Shown: positions 37,245 through 46,377, numbered from the stretch's first letter. The stretch: 64,000 nucleotides of DNA from UBA7672 sp041398245 (GCA_041398245.1 JAWKVC010000007.1:118077-182076); one strand, 5' to 3'. The notes: generated from the sequence alone by a model not told the origin. Numbers and translations are program-made.

Positions 37245-37895
37245 CTATTGACCAAAGAGCCGCTGCAAAGCGCCCAGCAGTCCCTCGAATCTGAGGCCGG
37301 CGTCGGTCACCGCCAGGGCGTAAGCGACGCCGTCATCATGGGCGCGGGGCTGGTGGCGAACCGTGCCGTCGAAGGCCGAAAAGTCGCCCGGCCCGTAGGT
37401 GGTGTGGCCGTCGGAGAATTCGCCATGAATGCAGAGCGTCAGCTCCTGTCCCTTGTGGGTGTGCCACGGCACCGAGCGGCCAGCCTCGAGGCGGATGATC
37501 TCGGCCTTCGCGCCGCCGGGGACGCCAAGATCGAGACGCTTTATGCCGGGGCCGGAAAAGCTCCATGAGCGACGGGTTTCAGCGGCCAGGATCGCCTCGC
37601 GCAGCACGGCGGGCAGGCTTTCCAGCTCGGCATAAACCATTGGGCGGCGCGCGGGCCTCTCAGTCTGCCCCCGGTCGATCGCAGCCAGCGCCATTTCCAG
37701 CGCGTCGGGTCTCATCTCGGCCGGCGCTTCGGCTTCCAGAGAGGCGCCCGCGATCGCCTCGCCTTCGGCTTCCGAAATGCCCCGCATTTCCATGAGGATA
37801 TCGATGAACAGCCCGAGAGCAGGCTCCGCCCGGCCCGACGCCAGTGCGGCGCGGGTTGCATCGTCCATGACAGAGGCAGTCGTGACCTTGATCAT
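37245..37895 (-). CDS. ChrR-like cupin anti-sigma factor lacking the zinc-binding N-terminal ligands
   Basis: 216 residues. The C-terminal half is a ChrR-type cupin: WHTHKGQELTLCIHGEF with H145, H147, E151, and H181 further on, a full set of cupin metal ligands. In ChrR the N-terminal anti-sigma domain binds zinc through an HxxxCxxC and an early His; here the matching segment reads DILMEMRG, so His and both Cys are absent (D32, E36, G39). It is encoded directly after an ECF sigma gene, as chrR is after rpoE in Rhodobacter. It may hold the sigma factor without zinc or have lost inhibition. Confidence 0.82.
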   Translation of the reverse strand: MIKVTTASVMDDATRAALASGRAEPALGLFIDILMEMRGISEAEGEAIAGASLEAEAPAEMRPDALEMALAAIDRGQTERPARRPMVYAELESLPAVLREAILAAETRRSWSFSGPGIKRLDLGVPGGAKAEIIRLEAGRSVPWHTHKGQELTLCIHGEFSDGHTTYGPGDFSAFDGTVRHQPRAHDDGVAYALAVTDAGLRFEGLLGALQRLFGQ

Positions 37896-37970
37896 CTCCA
37901 GACCGGCGCCCGTTGCACCACATTCCGGCCCTGCTTACGCACGGCCTGTCCCAGCGGATCAGTCCCGACA

Positions 37971-38579
37971 TCACTCATCATCGAGCCTCGCCTTCATCTT
38001 CGCGAAAGCCAATCTGATGCGCGACTTCACCGTGCCAAGCGGCAGGTCGAGCTTGCCGGCGATCTCCGAGTGCGACAGGCCTTCATAGAAGGCGAGACGC
38101 AACAGGCTGACCTGCTCCTCAGGCAGCCCCTCCATGGCGGCCCGGACTCTTGTTTCTGTCTCCATCGCTTCGACACGCTCCTCCGGCGCCTCGATGGTGG
38201 CGGGAAGGATCATCGTTTCCTCGGGGTCGAGCGCGGGACGCCTCGTCCGCCGGAAGACGTCGATCCTGCGGTTGCGCGCGATGCGGAATATCCAAGTCGA
38301 GACCGACGCCTGATTGCGATCGAACAGCGACGCCTTGCGCCAGACCGTGACCATCACGTCCTGCGCGATTTCCTCGGCCTGCGCGCCATCGGCGCCGAGC
38401 CGCATCAGATAGGATTTCACGCGCGGGGCGTAATACGCGAACAGCTCTGCATAGGCGGCGCGGTCCTGCTGCATTGCGACGGCCGAGAGCAGATCGGCAA
38501 ATCGCCGCCGTTCGGCCTCCCCCAGCATCTCGCCGGGTGGTCGGGGCGTTTTGCCTGAAGCCATTCCGCTTTGCCGCAT
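37971..38579 (-). CDS. ECF RNA polymerase sigma factor (RpoE/ChrR group)
   Basis: 202 residues; MASGKTPRP at 38564 is an alternative start. Sigma-2 region with YYAPRVKSYLMRLGADGAQAEEIAQDVMVTVW and ASVSTWIFRIARNRRIDVFRR; sigma-4 with LPEEQVSLLRLAFYEGLSHSEIAGKLDLPLGTVKSRIRLAF. Partner anti-sigma gene lies 75 bp downstream. In Rhodobacter the pair responds to singlet oxygen; the stimulus here is unknown. Confidence 0.93.
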   Translation of the reverse strand: MRQSGMASGKTPRPPGEMLGEAERRRFADLLSAVAMQQDRAAYAELFAYYAPRVKSYLMRLGADGAQAEEIAQDVMVTVWRKASLFDRNQASVSTWIFRIARNRRIDVFRRTRRPALDPEETMILPATIEAPEERVEAMETETRVRAAMEGLPEEQVSLLRLAFYEGLSHSEIAGKLDLPLGTVKSRIRLAFAKMKARLDDE

Positions 38580-38650
38580 CGCGCCCAGATCACCGCACGG
38601 ACATGGGCGGCGTCAACTTCTACGCATGGCGCGGCGTCGGGGTGAAGCCC

Positions 38651-39160
38651 TCAGTCTTCGCCCTCGATGCCGCCGAAGGTCGCGCCATCGCCCTCCTCGT
38701 CGACGATGACCACATCGGGATTGTGGGGATCAGGATGTTCAGCGCCCTGCTGGTTCGGGCCAAACAGGTCAAGCTGGTTGGGATCCTGCGCGCGCTTGCG
38801 CTTCTTCGCCTTCGCGCCGCGCTTGGTGAAATAGAGATCGTCAGTGTGGTCTTCCGCTGGCGTAGACTTGGGTTTCGTCTTGCGCGGTTTGGTCTTCACC
38901 GCTGCATCCGGTTTCCAGTAGGTGACGGCGATGACCGGCTGGCCCTTCGCGTCCTCGTAAAGCTGCACGAAACCGCGCGAGATGCCTGCCTCGGCCTTGC
39001 CCTGGATCGCTTCGCGCTCGGTCAGCTGTGGTCGCAGCCAGTCGGAGACCAGCGTCACCGGCGCTTTCGCCAGTTCGCGCGCTTCGGAAATCGTACGCGC
39101 GCCGCCTTCGCGATCAAGCGCTTCGCGGGCATTGGCGGCAATCGGAAAGAGAAGCGGCAT
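38651..39160 (-). CDS. Uncharacterised protein with a QLDLF sliding-clamp motif
   Basis: 169 residues. The N-terminal 85 form a mixed fold (ISEARELAKAPVTLVSDWLRPQLTEREAIQ, FVQLYEDAKGQPVIAVTYW). A lysine-rich linker (about 90-125) leads to PNQLDLFGP at residues 128-135; QLDLF matches the canonical beta-clamp-binding motif QL(S/D)LF, with the common basic flank. The tail is acidic. It is encoded 12 bp after mmcB, a DNA-repair gene, in the same direction. A role at the replication clamp is inferred; no family is recognised. Confidence 0.72.
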   Translation of the reverse strand: MPLLFPIAANAREALDREGGARTISEARELAKAPVTLVSDWLRPQLTEREAIQGKAEAGISRGFVQLYEDAKGQPVIAVTYWKPDAAVKTKPRKTKPKSTPAEDHTDDLYFTKRGAKAKKRKRAQDPNQLDLFGPNQQGAEHPDPHNPDVVIVDEEGDGATFGGIEGED

Positions 39161-39172
39161 GAGAACTAAGGA

Positions 39173-39664
39173 TCAGTCGATTGCGGGTTCGGCGTCGGCT
39201 GCGCCGGCAACGCCCACACGCATGAGCCGTGCCGCGGCCAGCCGCGCGAAGGACAGGGTCACGGATTTGCGGCGGGAGGCGTTGAGGGAAACGACATCGC
39301 TCTCGCGCAGGACAGCGCCGCCAAACGCGTCGCAGACCATCAGCCCGACTTCCATCGGAATCCGCTCCTGCGGGAAATCACAGTCGACGGCGAAGTAGAA
39401 CCGGTCGCAGTAGGGGGCGTATTCAGGCCATTTCTGGTCAGTCTGGAAATCCTGCAGGCAGGACTTCACCTCGACGATCACGACCTCGCCCTTCGGACCG
39501 ACAGCCATCACATCCGCCCGGCGGCCATTCGCCAGCGTCACCTCGGTAAGCGAGGCAAGGCCCACCTCCGCGAACACGCGCTGGACGCCGCGCACGATGT
39601 CGGCGGCGCGCCCATTCGGAACGGGGTCGCCAAAGGGTTGGGATACTGGCGAGACGACAGCCAT
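39173..39664 (-). CDS. mmcB: MmcB family DNA-repair protein
   Basis: 163 residues with a PD-(D/E)xK-nuclease-like core: LTEVTLANGRRADVMAVGPKGEVVIVEVKS (the D and E-x-K of the active site), then DFQTDQKWPEYAPYCDRFYFAVD. This is the MmcB family, first studied in Caulobacter, where it belongs to the DNA-damage response. Likely the first gene of a pair with the clamp-motif protein behind it. Confidence 0.88.
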   Translation of the reverse strand: MAVVSPVSQPFGDPVPNGRAADIVRGVQRVFAEVGLASLTEVTLANGRRADVMAVGPKGEVVIVEVKSCLQDFQTDQKWPEYAPYCDRFYFAVDCDFPQERIPMEVGLMVCDAFGGAVLRESDVVSLNASRRKSVTLSFARLAAARLMRVGVAGAADAEPAID

Positions 39665-39721
39665 AAGCGCGGGAGTTCCTGTTAGGTTCTCCTTATCGCG
39701 CAGGACTCGCAGCGAGGCAAA

Positions 39722-40549
39722 TCAGTTCTCGAACGCCTTCCGGAACATGCCTTCCGGCAGGGTCGGCCCACGGCTCGGATGGATCAGGAAGTAATCCTTC
39801 CAGCGGCGCTTCGGGTCGATCTGAGTCGATTCGAACATGTGGGAGTTGTCGTCGTTGAGCTGCCACATGCGGTAGCCGAGATTGATGAAGCAGTCCCGGA
39901 CCTCTTCGCCGGACGAGGAGAAGTTGCGCTCCAGCGAGAACGGATGGATTTCGATGAGCAGGCTCGGCAGGTCACGCTCGATCGTCTTCCTGCCGCCTTC
40001 GATGAAGCGGATTTCGGCGCCTTCAACGTCGCAGCGGATGAAGTCGACGCGCGGAAGGTTTTCCTTCTCCATCAGGCTGTCGAGCGACACCACGGCGGTC
40101 GGCTGATCGACGAAGACGGTGCTGTTGCCGGTCGCCAGTTTCTCATCAGACGCTGTCCCGCCATTGTCCGTAACAACGCCATAAGCACGGCCGAGATGGC
40201 CTGACATCTTCCGCGGCACGGACAGGACCATGGTGCCGTCGGCGGCCCCGATGGCCGCATTGTGCGGATGAACATTCTTAAGCTTATGCCAGCGGATCAG
40301 CCGCGACATGATGGCATAGGAGTAATTTGATGGCTCGTAGACGTGAACCGTGCCGTCCGGTCCGATCTGCTTGGACATGAGATAGGAGTGCCGGCCGTCG
40401 GATCCGCCGAAGTGCAGGCAGATGTCGCCCGGCTTCACAACTTCCTTCATGTAGGGCGCTTCGGGCTCCCATTTCCGGTCCTGCCTGTTGCGCTGGTAGA
40501 TGCGCATCGTGGTGGCAAGGTTGCGCAGGCCTTCGAAGGACATGGACAA
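39722..40549 (-). CDS. FkbM family methyltransferase
   Basis: 275 residues. SAM-binding Rossmann fold beginning VKPGDICLHFGGSDGRHSYLMSKQIGPDGTVHVYEP (motif I), then VDFIRCDVEGAEIRFIEGG and LLIEIHPFSL, the FkbM signature. Such enzymes O-methylate sugars or lipids of surface glycoconjugates. Start could be ATG at 40549 or 40543. Confidence 0.9.
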   Translation of the reverse strand: MSMSFEGLRNLATTMRIYQRNRQDRKWEPEAPYMKEVVKPGDICLHFGGSDGRHSYLMSKQIGPDGTVHVYEPSNYSYAIMSRLIRWHKLKNVHPHNAAIGAADGTMVLSVPRKMSGHLGRAYGVVTDNGGTASDEKLATGNSTVFVDQPTAVVSLDSLMEKENLPRVDFIRCDVEGAEIRFIEGGRKTIERDLPSLLIEIHPFSLERNFSSSGEEVRDCFINLGYRMWQLNDDNSHMFESTQIDPKRRWKDYFLIHPSRGPTLPEGMFRKAFEN

Positions 40550-40670
40550 GGTTCGGTGCTCCGGTCAGGTCGGCTAGAAAGCGCGTCGCGAGCCAAATGT
40601 GAAGCCCTGTGATGCAAACTCCTGCACTCTGATGGTTCCTCGCGATAGCGCTCTGCATTAAAAGCCCGCC

Positions 40671-41099
40671 ATGCAGCCTGCCAGACCCACGCAATCAGCC
40701 AGACAATGGGGGCTGGCCCCCACACTCGATGATTTCGCCCGTATGGCCGATGCGGCGCTTGAAACGCTGGAGGAGCCCTTCCGCACGCATGCACGTGCGG
40801 TCGCCATCAAGGTCGAGGATTTTGCTGACGAGGCTACGCTGAAAGCGATGAATATCGAGAACCCGTATGAGCTAACCGGCCTCTATTCGGGGGTGGCCCT
40901 TACTCTGGATACGCCATCGGCGCCGTCGCACATGCCGCCCATGGTCTGGCTCTACCGCCTGCCGATTCTCGACGAGTGGGCCGGTGTCGGCGACATCGCG
41001 CTCGAGGAACTCGTCGCGCACGTCGTCATCCACGAACTCGGCCATCATTTCGGCTGGTCGGACGAGGAGATGGACGCGATCAACGACGCAAACGACTAG
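40671..41099 (+). CDS. Zincin-like metallopeptidase family protein
   Basis: 142 residues. Contains HELGHHFGWSDEEMD near the C-terminus, the HExxH zinc motif with the helper helix of the acetyltransferase-like/zincin family (DUF1 of this type), and NPYELTGLYSGVALT upstream. Cytoplasmic, small. Overlaps the convergent Coq4-like gene by the CTAG shared between the two stop codons. Confidence 0.9.
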   Translation: MQPARPTQSARQWGLAPTLDDFARMADAALETLEEPFRTHARAVAIKVEDFADEATLKAMNIENPYELTGLYSGVALTLDTPSAPSHMPPMVWLYRLPILDEWAGVGDIALEELVAHVVIHELGHHFGWSDEEMDAINDAND

Positions 41100-42046
41100 G
41101 CCATGCCCGCGCGTTCAAGCTGCTCGACCAGATCGGGCGGAACCGGAGAGACATAGGCCGACACGCCGAGCCGTTCGCGCACCCTGTCCGTCGACTCATT
41201 CCAGACGTCCGGCCAGTCGACGCCCAGAAGCGAGGGCGTCTGGCGGCCATGACGCCAGCCCGTCAGGATGATCTCGAGCAGCAGGGCGACGCTTTCAGGG
41301 CGCTTCAGCGCGGCCTTGGTCGTCACGACCGACAGGAACTGCGCCGAATAGTTGTGGCCGAACTGGGCCAGCTGGAAGCCGGAGATCGCGACCTCGTGCA
41401 GCGCCGTCAGATGATAGCCGCCAACCATGTGCCAGAGGTCGTGGCACTGCAGCGCCCGCGCGTTCAGGTAGTCGAGCGGCGGAGGAAGATTCGCCAGCCC
41501 CAGCGCATCACGGTCGAGCACTTCCAGATCGTAATTGTTGTCGACGATCATACGGTGGAAATCGTTGCCCAACGATCCGTTCGGGCAAGCCGCGAGTTCG
41601 TCGAGATGGAATTTGCGTGGCCAGCCCTGCGCTACGGCCGAGGAGACTCCCGTGAAGTCCAGGCTGGCCTTGCCGGCGCGGGCCGCGAACCCCTCGTCGA
41701 CAAACTGTCCAAGGGCCGCCGTGCGCATGGTGAAGCTGCCCGGGTCGGTCTTGGTCATGTCATCAATGAATTCCCAGAACGGGGCCCAGAGCTGCGGCGA
41801 AACCGTTCCGCGTCCTTCCGACAAATCGACTGGCGGATGCGCCTCGCCGAACCATCCGGCAGTGGCTGCGTCATAAACATCGATGATGGTTTCAGGCTCG
41901 ACAAAACCGGCCCGCACGAGCAGCGCCGAGAGATCGGCAGCGGCGGCAAGATCGCCCCGTTTGGCGGCGCGCGCCAGGGCGACTGGATCGCCCTTCCCTG
42001 ACTGCACGATGGACTCGAAGCGCCGGGTCACTGCGATATCAGGCAT
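41096..42046 (-). CDS. Coq4-like ubiquinone biosynthesis protein
   Basis: 316 residues from the ATG at 42046 (GGGAGAGCACGCC upstream). It contains the Coq4 metal motif HDLWHMVGGYHLTALHE (HDxxH, then Glu), in a helical protein with an N-terminal extension of about 130 residues. In yeast and some bacteria Coq4 organises the coenzyme Q complex and decarboxylates an intermediate. Gene is monocistronic between metallopeptidase and Sir2. Confidence 0.85.
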   Translation of the reverse strand: MPDIAVTRRFESIVQSGKGDPVALARAAKRGDLAAAADLSALLVRAGFVEPETIIDVYDAATAGWFGEAHPPVDLSEGRGTVSPQLWAPFWEFIDDMTKTDPGSFTMRTAALGQFVDEGFAARAGKASLDFTGVSSAVAQGWPRKFHLDELAACPNGSLGNDFHRMIVDNNYDLEVLDRDALGLANLPPPLDYLNARALQCHDLWHMVGGYHLTALHEVAISGFQLAQFGHNYSAQFLSVVTTKAALKRPESVALLLEIILTGWRHGRQTPSLLGVDWPDVWNESTDRVRERLGVSAYVSPVPPDLVEQLERAGMA

Positions 42047-42123
42047 GGCGTGCTCTCCCGCGTGGGACATGGACGCTAGGCGCGAGAGGCTGGAGCATCA
42101 AGGTCACGCTGGGTAAGGCCGGA

Positions 42124-42849
42124 TCACGCTTGCAGCCCGGCCTTGCGGATGACGTCGCTCACCCATTCATCAACGACCAGGCTCGCAGGACCATAGCGGC
42201 CTTCCCGGAAGTCGCGCGCATTGGAGGATGGTTCGAGGTTGAGCTCGATTGTGTGGGCCCCGGCGGACCCCGCCTCGCGAACGAAGCCAGCCGCCGGATA
42301 GACTTCGCCTGACGTGCCGACTGACACGAACAGGTCACATCCCGAAAGCCGGTCGTAGATGTGGTCCATGCCGTAGGGCATCTCTCCGAACCACACGACG
42401 TCGGGCCGCAACGAACCACTGGCGCTGCAGCGCCAGCATTCCGTGTTCTCAAAGAGATCTTCGTCCCAGGCGCCTGCGGCCCCGCACGCCTCGCACCTCA
42501 CGCGTGCGAGTTCGCCATGCATGTGGAGCAGACTTTGCGATCCCGCCTTCTCGTGCAGGTTGTCGACGTTCTGTGTCACCAGCAACAGTTCGCCGCCCGA
42601 CCCCGCAACGGCCTTTTCCAGACGCACCAGCGCGTGGTGCGCCGGGTTGGGGGCCGCGTCTCTCAGGGCCTTGCGCCGGGCGTTATAGAAGCCGTGCACG
42701 AGCGCCGGATTGCGAGCAAAGCCTTCGGGCGTCGCGACATCCTCGATGTCATAACGCGTCCAGATTCCGTCCTTGTCCCGAAACGTTCCCATCCCGCTTT
42801 CGGCCGATACGCCAGCGCCGGTCAGCACGACAACTCGCCGATACGACAT
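42124..42849 (-). CDS. cobB: Sir2-family NAD-dependent protein deacylase (CobB/class III)
   Basis: 241 residues from the ATG at 42849, preceded by GGGAGGGCGGGA. NAD motifs: GAGVSAESGMGTFR, TQNVDNLHEKAG, catalytic H111 (HMHGEL), zinc cysteines C119, C122, C138, C141. The Y55-x-x-R58 pair (FYNARR) is the class III signature that recognises succinyl/malonyl lysine, so desuccinylation as well as deacetylation is expected. Cytoplasmic regulator of metabolic enzymes. Confidence 0.93.
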   Translation of the reverse strand: MSYRRVVVLTGAGVSAESGMGTFRDKDGIWTRYDIEDVATPEGFARNPALVHGFYNARRKALRDAAPNPAHHALVRLEKAVAGSGGELLLVTQNVDNLHEKAGSQSLLHMHGELARVRCEACGAAGAWDEDLFENTECWRCSASGSLRPDVVWFGEMPYGMDHIYDRLSGCDLFVSVGTSGEVYPAAGFVREAGSAGAHTIELNLEPSSNARDFREGRYGPASLVVDEWVSDVIRKAGLQA

Positions 42850-42932
42850 TCCCGCCCTCCCCGGCACGATATCCGGCAAGGACCCTATCACACCTGCGAA
42901 CTGACTTGTTGCAAACGCAATCGCAGCAGCGA

Positions 42933-43082
42933 TCAGCGTGTCGAGGCTTCAGCCGTCTGGGTTTCGACAAAGAGGGAACGCTCTCCCTGGGCTACCATTA
43001 GGGCGCTTGCAGCAAAGGCAAACGCGATCAGGAGCACCGCCATGAAGCGTGAAATGAACTTCCCTTGAGCATCGCTTGTCAT
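42933..43082 (-). CDS. Possible small membrane protein
   Basis: 49-residue frame: ATG at 43082, stop at 42933, sequence MTSDAQGKFISRF, one hydrophobic helix (about 14-31) and a short polar tail. A GGGAAC lies before the ATG. It is the only plausible coding content in the 476-bp interval upstream of cobB, transcribed in the same direction. No homology known. Confidence 0.4.
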   Translation of the reverse strand: MTSDAQGKFISRFMAVLLIAFAFAASALMVAQGERSLFVETQTAEASTR

Positions 43083-43325
43083 GTTCCCGGTCCTGCATCA
43101 CCCATGCCGGACTTGATCGCCGGCTCTTCGGTGCATCAAACGGATCAGGAAGCCTGCGGTTTCACGGTTATCAGGCGCCCGGCGGACTTTTCGGGGGCAT
43201 TGTGCGCCGCGCTGCCACAATTGTTTCACTTACGGACAGGCGGCGCCTTTTTGCATTCCGCAGGGCGCGCGGGCCATGGTAAACAGCCCCAGTCTGACAG
43301 GAAAACGAGTGGGTGAGGCGGGGTT
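43083..43325. other. Intergenic stretch before the subtilase operon
   Basis: 243 bp. A frame of 83 codons starting at 43065 has no family resemblance or codon signature and is not considered a gene. The region should hold the promoter of the subtilase operon; no regular -35/-10 pair was recognised. Confidence 0.4.
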
Positions 43326-45692
43326 ATGGCGTTCAAACATATTCTCCTCGGACTGGTTGCGGCGGGGGCGGGGCTCAGCCTCGGCGCATGCGACCGTGTG
43401 GCGGCTCTTGGCGACCTCGCCAGCGATGCGCTGGCGCAGATCACGGGCGGCGATGCTCCTTCCGGCGGCCCGGCCCTGCCCTCGGCGAGCGATCTTCTCG
43501 CGGCCGCTTCGGTCAATGATCGCGCGCTGTTCGGAACCATGTCGGCGCCAATCGATCTGCAGCCAGTCAGCCTCGATGAAATGCTCCAGACGCAGAGCTT
43601 CTTCGCGGTCGGCTCGGTCATCGCCATGCCGAAGTCGCAGATCACCGAACCCGTGCTGGAACCGGAAACATTTGCGCTGACGGCGGACGATGACGCCGCT
43701 GCGCCCGCGGACCAGAAGGTCCTGAACTCGGACATGGCGCCTGCGCCAGAATCAGCCGCTGCGCCCGCCGGTCCGCCGGTACTTCAGGCGGCGCCGCCTG
43801 TCGCCGCGTCTGCGCCGGAACTGAGCCGTTCCATGACGATTGACGGCGCCCCTGCTCTTCGCAAGCCGGGCGCCTTGCTGCCGCGCGCTCAGGTGAAAGC
43901 CCCGGCGCCGGAGCAGATGCGCCAGCAGGCGCAGGTGCTCGCGCCCAAGGCGCTTCAGGATGCCGTGAAGGATAGCGGCGTGAAGCTGGACCCGGAGAAA
44001 CTGCGCTCGGCCCGCGCGTCGGCGGATCAGGCATTGCGCGCGACGACCGCCAATGCGCAGACGATCGGCGACGCCATCGCCCGCAAGGCGGCCGATCAGC
44101 AGGCGCCGATTCCGAAACCGCTGCAGGTGCGCGCGCGCCTTGATGTCGATGCTGCGGTCCAGCTGCGCGACAAGGCGAGCCGGCAGCTCGAACAGCTTGG
44201 CCTGTCAGGCATCGTCACGCCGGGTGAAAGCGGCCAGATGCGGATCACGCTTGGTGTGAACCCGACCCAGCTTCGTCCCGGCGGCCGGCTCGACCTCAAT
44301 AAGGTCGAGGCCATGCGTGCCTTGTTTGCGCCGGAGAAGGCATCGAAAACACAGGAATGCCCCAACCTGCCGGATATGGCCGTCCTGAAGGACGATCCTG
44401 TGCTCGCAACCGAATGCGTCGTGAAAGTGCTGATGCAGACAGGCGATTACGCCTATGTCGAGAAAGACTACATCTTCACCAACCAGATGCTGCGCCGGCC
44501 CTCACAGACCGCGCCAGTGACCGTGTCGGGAACGCGCCCGAACGATCCGCTCTTCAGCCTGCAGTGGGACTTCCGTGACAACGGAACGGGCGCCGGCCAG
44601 TCGCCAGGCGGCGCGGGCTTCAGCAATTTCTGGTCTGCAGCGCACACCACCGGATCGCTCAACGTGGTCGTGGCGGTTGTCGATACCGGCATCCAGATGA
44701 ACCACCCGGACATCAAGAACTCGCCCAACCTCGCGCCGGGATATGACATGGTGTCTGACCCGCTGATGGGGAATGACGGCGATGGACGCGACAACGACCC
44801 GAATGATCCGGGCGATCAGTGCGACCCCAACGATACGACGACATCCGACTCCTTCCACGGGACGCATGTCGCCGGCACGATCGGCGTTGCGGCCACCAAC
44901 AACGCGGCCGGCGTCGCTGGCGGCGCCTGGAACGTCACCATCGTGCCGGTCCGCGCGCTTGGCCGTTGCGGCGGCAAGTTGTCGGATATCAACGACGCCA
45001 TCCGCTGGGCGGCGGGCACGATCCCGGCGCGTGACGGACAAGGCAACGAGATCTGGAATTCCAAACCCGCCGACATCATCAACCTGTCGATCGGCCTGTT
45101 CGGACCCTGCCCCGTCTCGATGCAGTCGGCGATCAATGATGCGGTTGCTGCTGGCGCCATTGTCGTTGCGGCCGCCGGCAACGCGCGTGTCGATACGCAA
45201 TACTTCGCCCCCGGCGGATGCGAGAACGTCATCTCGGTCGCTGCGAACGACGCCCGTGGCGTGCTGACGCCCTATTCGAACTTCGGGGACAACGTCACCA
45301 TCATGGCGCCCGGCGGGGACATGTCGCGCGACGACGACAAGGATGGCCGCCCCGACGGCATCCTCTCCACCAAGTTCTCGCGCAACTGCACCGATCCGGC
45401 GAACCCGGGGTCGACCGTCTCGCAGTGCTACTACGCCTTCGAGAACGGCACCTCGATGGCGGCGCCGCACGTTTCGGCGGCTCTGGCGCTGCTCAAGGCA
45501 AGATACCCGTCGGCGGTCCCGTCGGAGCTGAAATCCCGGCTGCTCACGGCGACAATCCCCCGGACAAACATGCAGTGTTCGGGAAAATGCTCGGCTTATC
45601 CCGGATCCACCCCAATCGAAGGTTCCGCGGACATGTGCTATCGGCCATGCGGGGGGCGCATGTTGAATCTGGCGAACGCTCAGCTTCAATAG
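43326..45692 (+). CDS. Subtilase-family (S8) serine peptidase lipoprotein
   Basis: 788 residues. Lipoprotein signal LSLGAC (C22). A long Ala/Pro-rich region (about 25-320) with a helical prodomain (VKVLMQTGDYAYVEKDY near 380), then the S8 catalytic domain: D453 in VVDTGIQMNHPD, H511 in HGTHVAGT, N in AAGNARVDTQ, and S710 in NGTSMAAPH. Lipid anchoring places it at the cell surface or periplasm. First of a four-gene operon with a propeptide-like protein, a lipoprotein and an M23 endopeptidase. Confidence 0.93.
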   Translation: MAFKHILLGLVAAGAGLSLGACDRVAALGDLASDALAQITGGDAPSGGPALPSASDLLAAASVNDRALFGTMSAPIDLQPVSLDEMLQTQSFFAVGSVIAMPKSQITEPVLEPETFALTADDDAAAPADQKVLNSDMAPAPESAAAPAGPPVLQAAPPVAASAPELSRSMTIDGAPALRKPGALLPRAQVKAPAPEQMRQQAQVLAPKALQDAVKDSGVKLDPEKLRSARASADQALRATTANAQTIGDAIARKAADQQAPIPKPLQVRARLDVDAAVQLRDKASRQLEQLGLSGIVTPGESGQMRITLGVNPTQLRPGGRLDLNKVEAMRALFAPEKASKTQECPNLPDMAVLKDDPVLATECVVKVLMQTGDYAYVEKDYIFTNQMLRRPSQTAPVTVSGTRPNDPLFSLQWDFRDNGTGAGQSPGGAGFSNFWSAAHTTGSLNVVVAVVDTGIQMNHPDIKNSPNLAPGYDMVSDPLMGNDGDGRDNDPNDPGDQCDPNDTTTSDSFHGTHVAGTIGVAATNNAAGVAGGAWNVTIVPVRALGRCGGKLSDINDAIRWAAGTIPARDGQGNEIWNSKPADIINLSIGLFGPCPVSMQSAINDAVAAGAIVVAAAGNARVDTQYFAPGGCENVISVAANDARGVLTPYSNFGDNVTIMAPGGDMSRDDDKDGRPDGILSTKFSRNCTDPANPGSTVSQCYYAFENGTSMAAPHVSAALALLKARYPSAVPSELKSRLLTATIPRTNMQCSGKCSAYPGSTPIEGSADMCYRPCGGRMLNLANAQLQ

Positions 45693-45789
45693 GCGTTTGT
45701 GAGGCTTGGGGGCGTGTTTCGGGGCTGGTGTGGCGCGATACGCCAACCAGCTGGCGGGCATGTCCCACGGAAATGAGGGAGGCCAAGCC

Positions 45790-46377
45790 GTGAGCGATGC
45801 TCACATCACAGAAGCCCCGGCGCTCGATCCGCACGCGCCCGTGGCCCAGCCGGGCGACCTGTCGCACCGGCTGAAGTCGGCGGCGCCCGCAGCGGGGGCG
45901 ATCGGCATCATTGCCGCGATCGTCGCCGGCACGATGATCGCCACGACGCCGGGCAGCGAGGAAGCGCCTGGAATGGGTTCTGTCGCTGATGCTGGCGCAG
46001 CGCCTCCGCCGTCCGGACCTGCCCTGCCCGGCATCGCTTTCGATCAGGTTCCCGGCGCGCCGATCCAGCGCAATGTCGAGCTCGTCGTGAAGTTCAAGGA
46101 CGACGGCAAGGTCAAGGACATCATCGATGCGTTCTGGCGCGACCCGGCCGCCGCCAAGTCGCGGTATGAAACGTGGAAGTCCAGTCGTCCGGAATTCGCC
46201 GGACTGAAGCTTGATCGCGTCACCTATTCGAACGAGCTGGTCCTGGTGCTTGAGGAGGGCGTGGCGCCGGGCGATCGGCTGGCCGCGATCCGCGAAGCGG
46301 TGAAGAAGCTGGGCGCCTCGCCCGACATTTCCTATGCAGAACAGCAGGCCACGATGGCCCATCCCGGAGGACAGTGA
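45790..46377 (+). CDS. Subtilase-propeptide-like membrane protein
   Basis: 195 residues from a GTG at 45790 (GAGGGAGGCCAAGCC upstream; an ATG at 45760 is also possible). One membrane segment (AAGAIGIIAAIVAGTMIATT), then a C-terminal domain ending ASPDISYAEQQ with VKFKDDGKV and YSNELVLVLEEGV, a layout like the I9 propeptide/inhibitor (for example SPDVAYVE in subtilisin propeptides). The protease in front has its own similar segment, so this may be a second, stand-alone chaperone or inhibitor. Stop overlaps the next gene. Confidence 0.65.
   Translation: MSDAHITEAPALDPHAPVAQPGDLSHRLKSAAPAAGAIGIIAAIVAGTMIATTPGSEEAPGMGSVADAGAAPPPSGPALPGIAFDQVPGAPIQRNVELVVKFKDDGKVKDIIDAFWRDPAAAKSRYETWKSSRPEFAGLKLDRVTYSNELVLVLEEGVAPGDRLAAIREAVKKLGASPDISYAEQQATMAHPGGQ

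Noticed and set aside
43065..43316. 83-codon frame before the subtilase gene
   Set aside because: No ribosome site or hydrophobic/domain pattern; probably promoter DNA.
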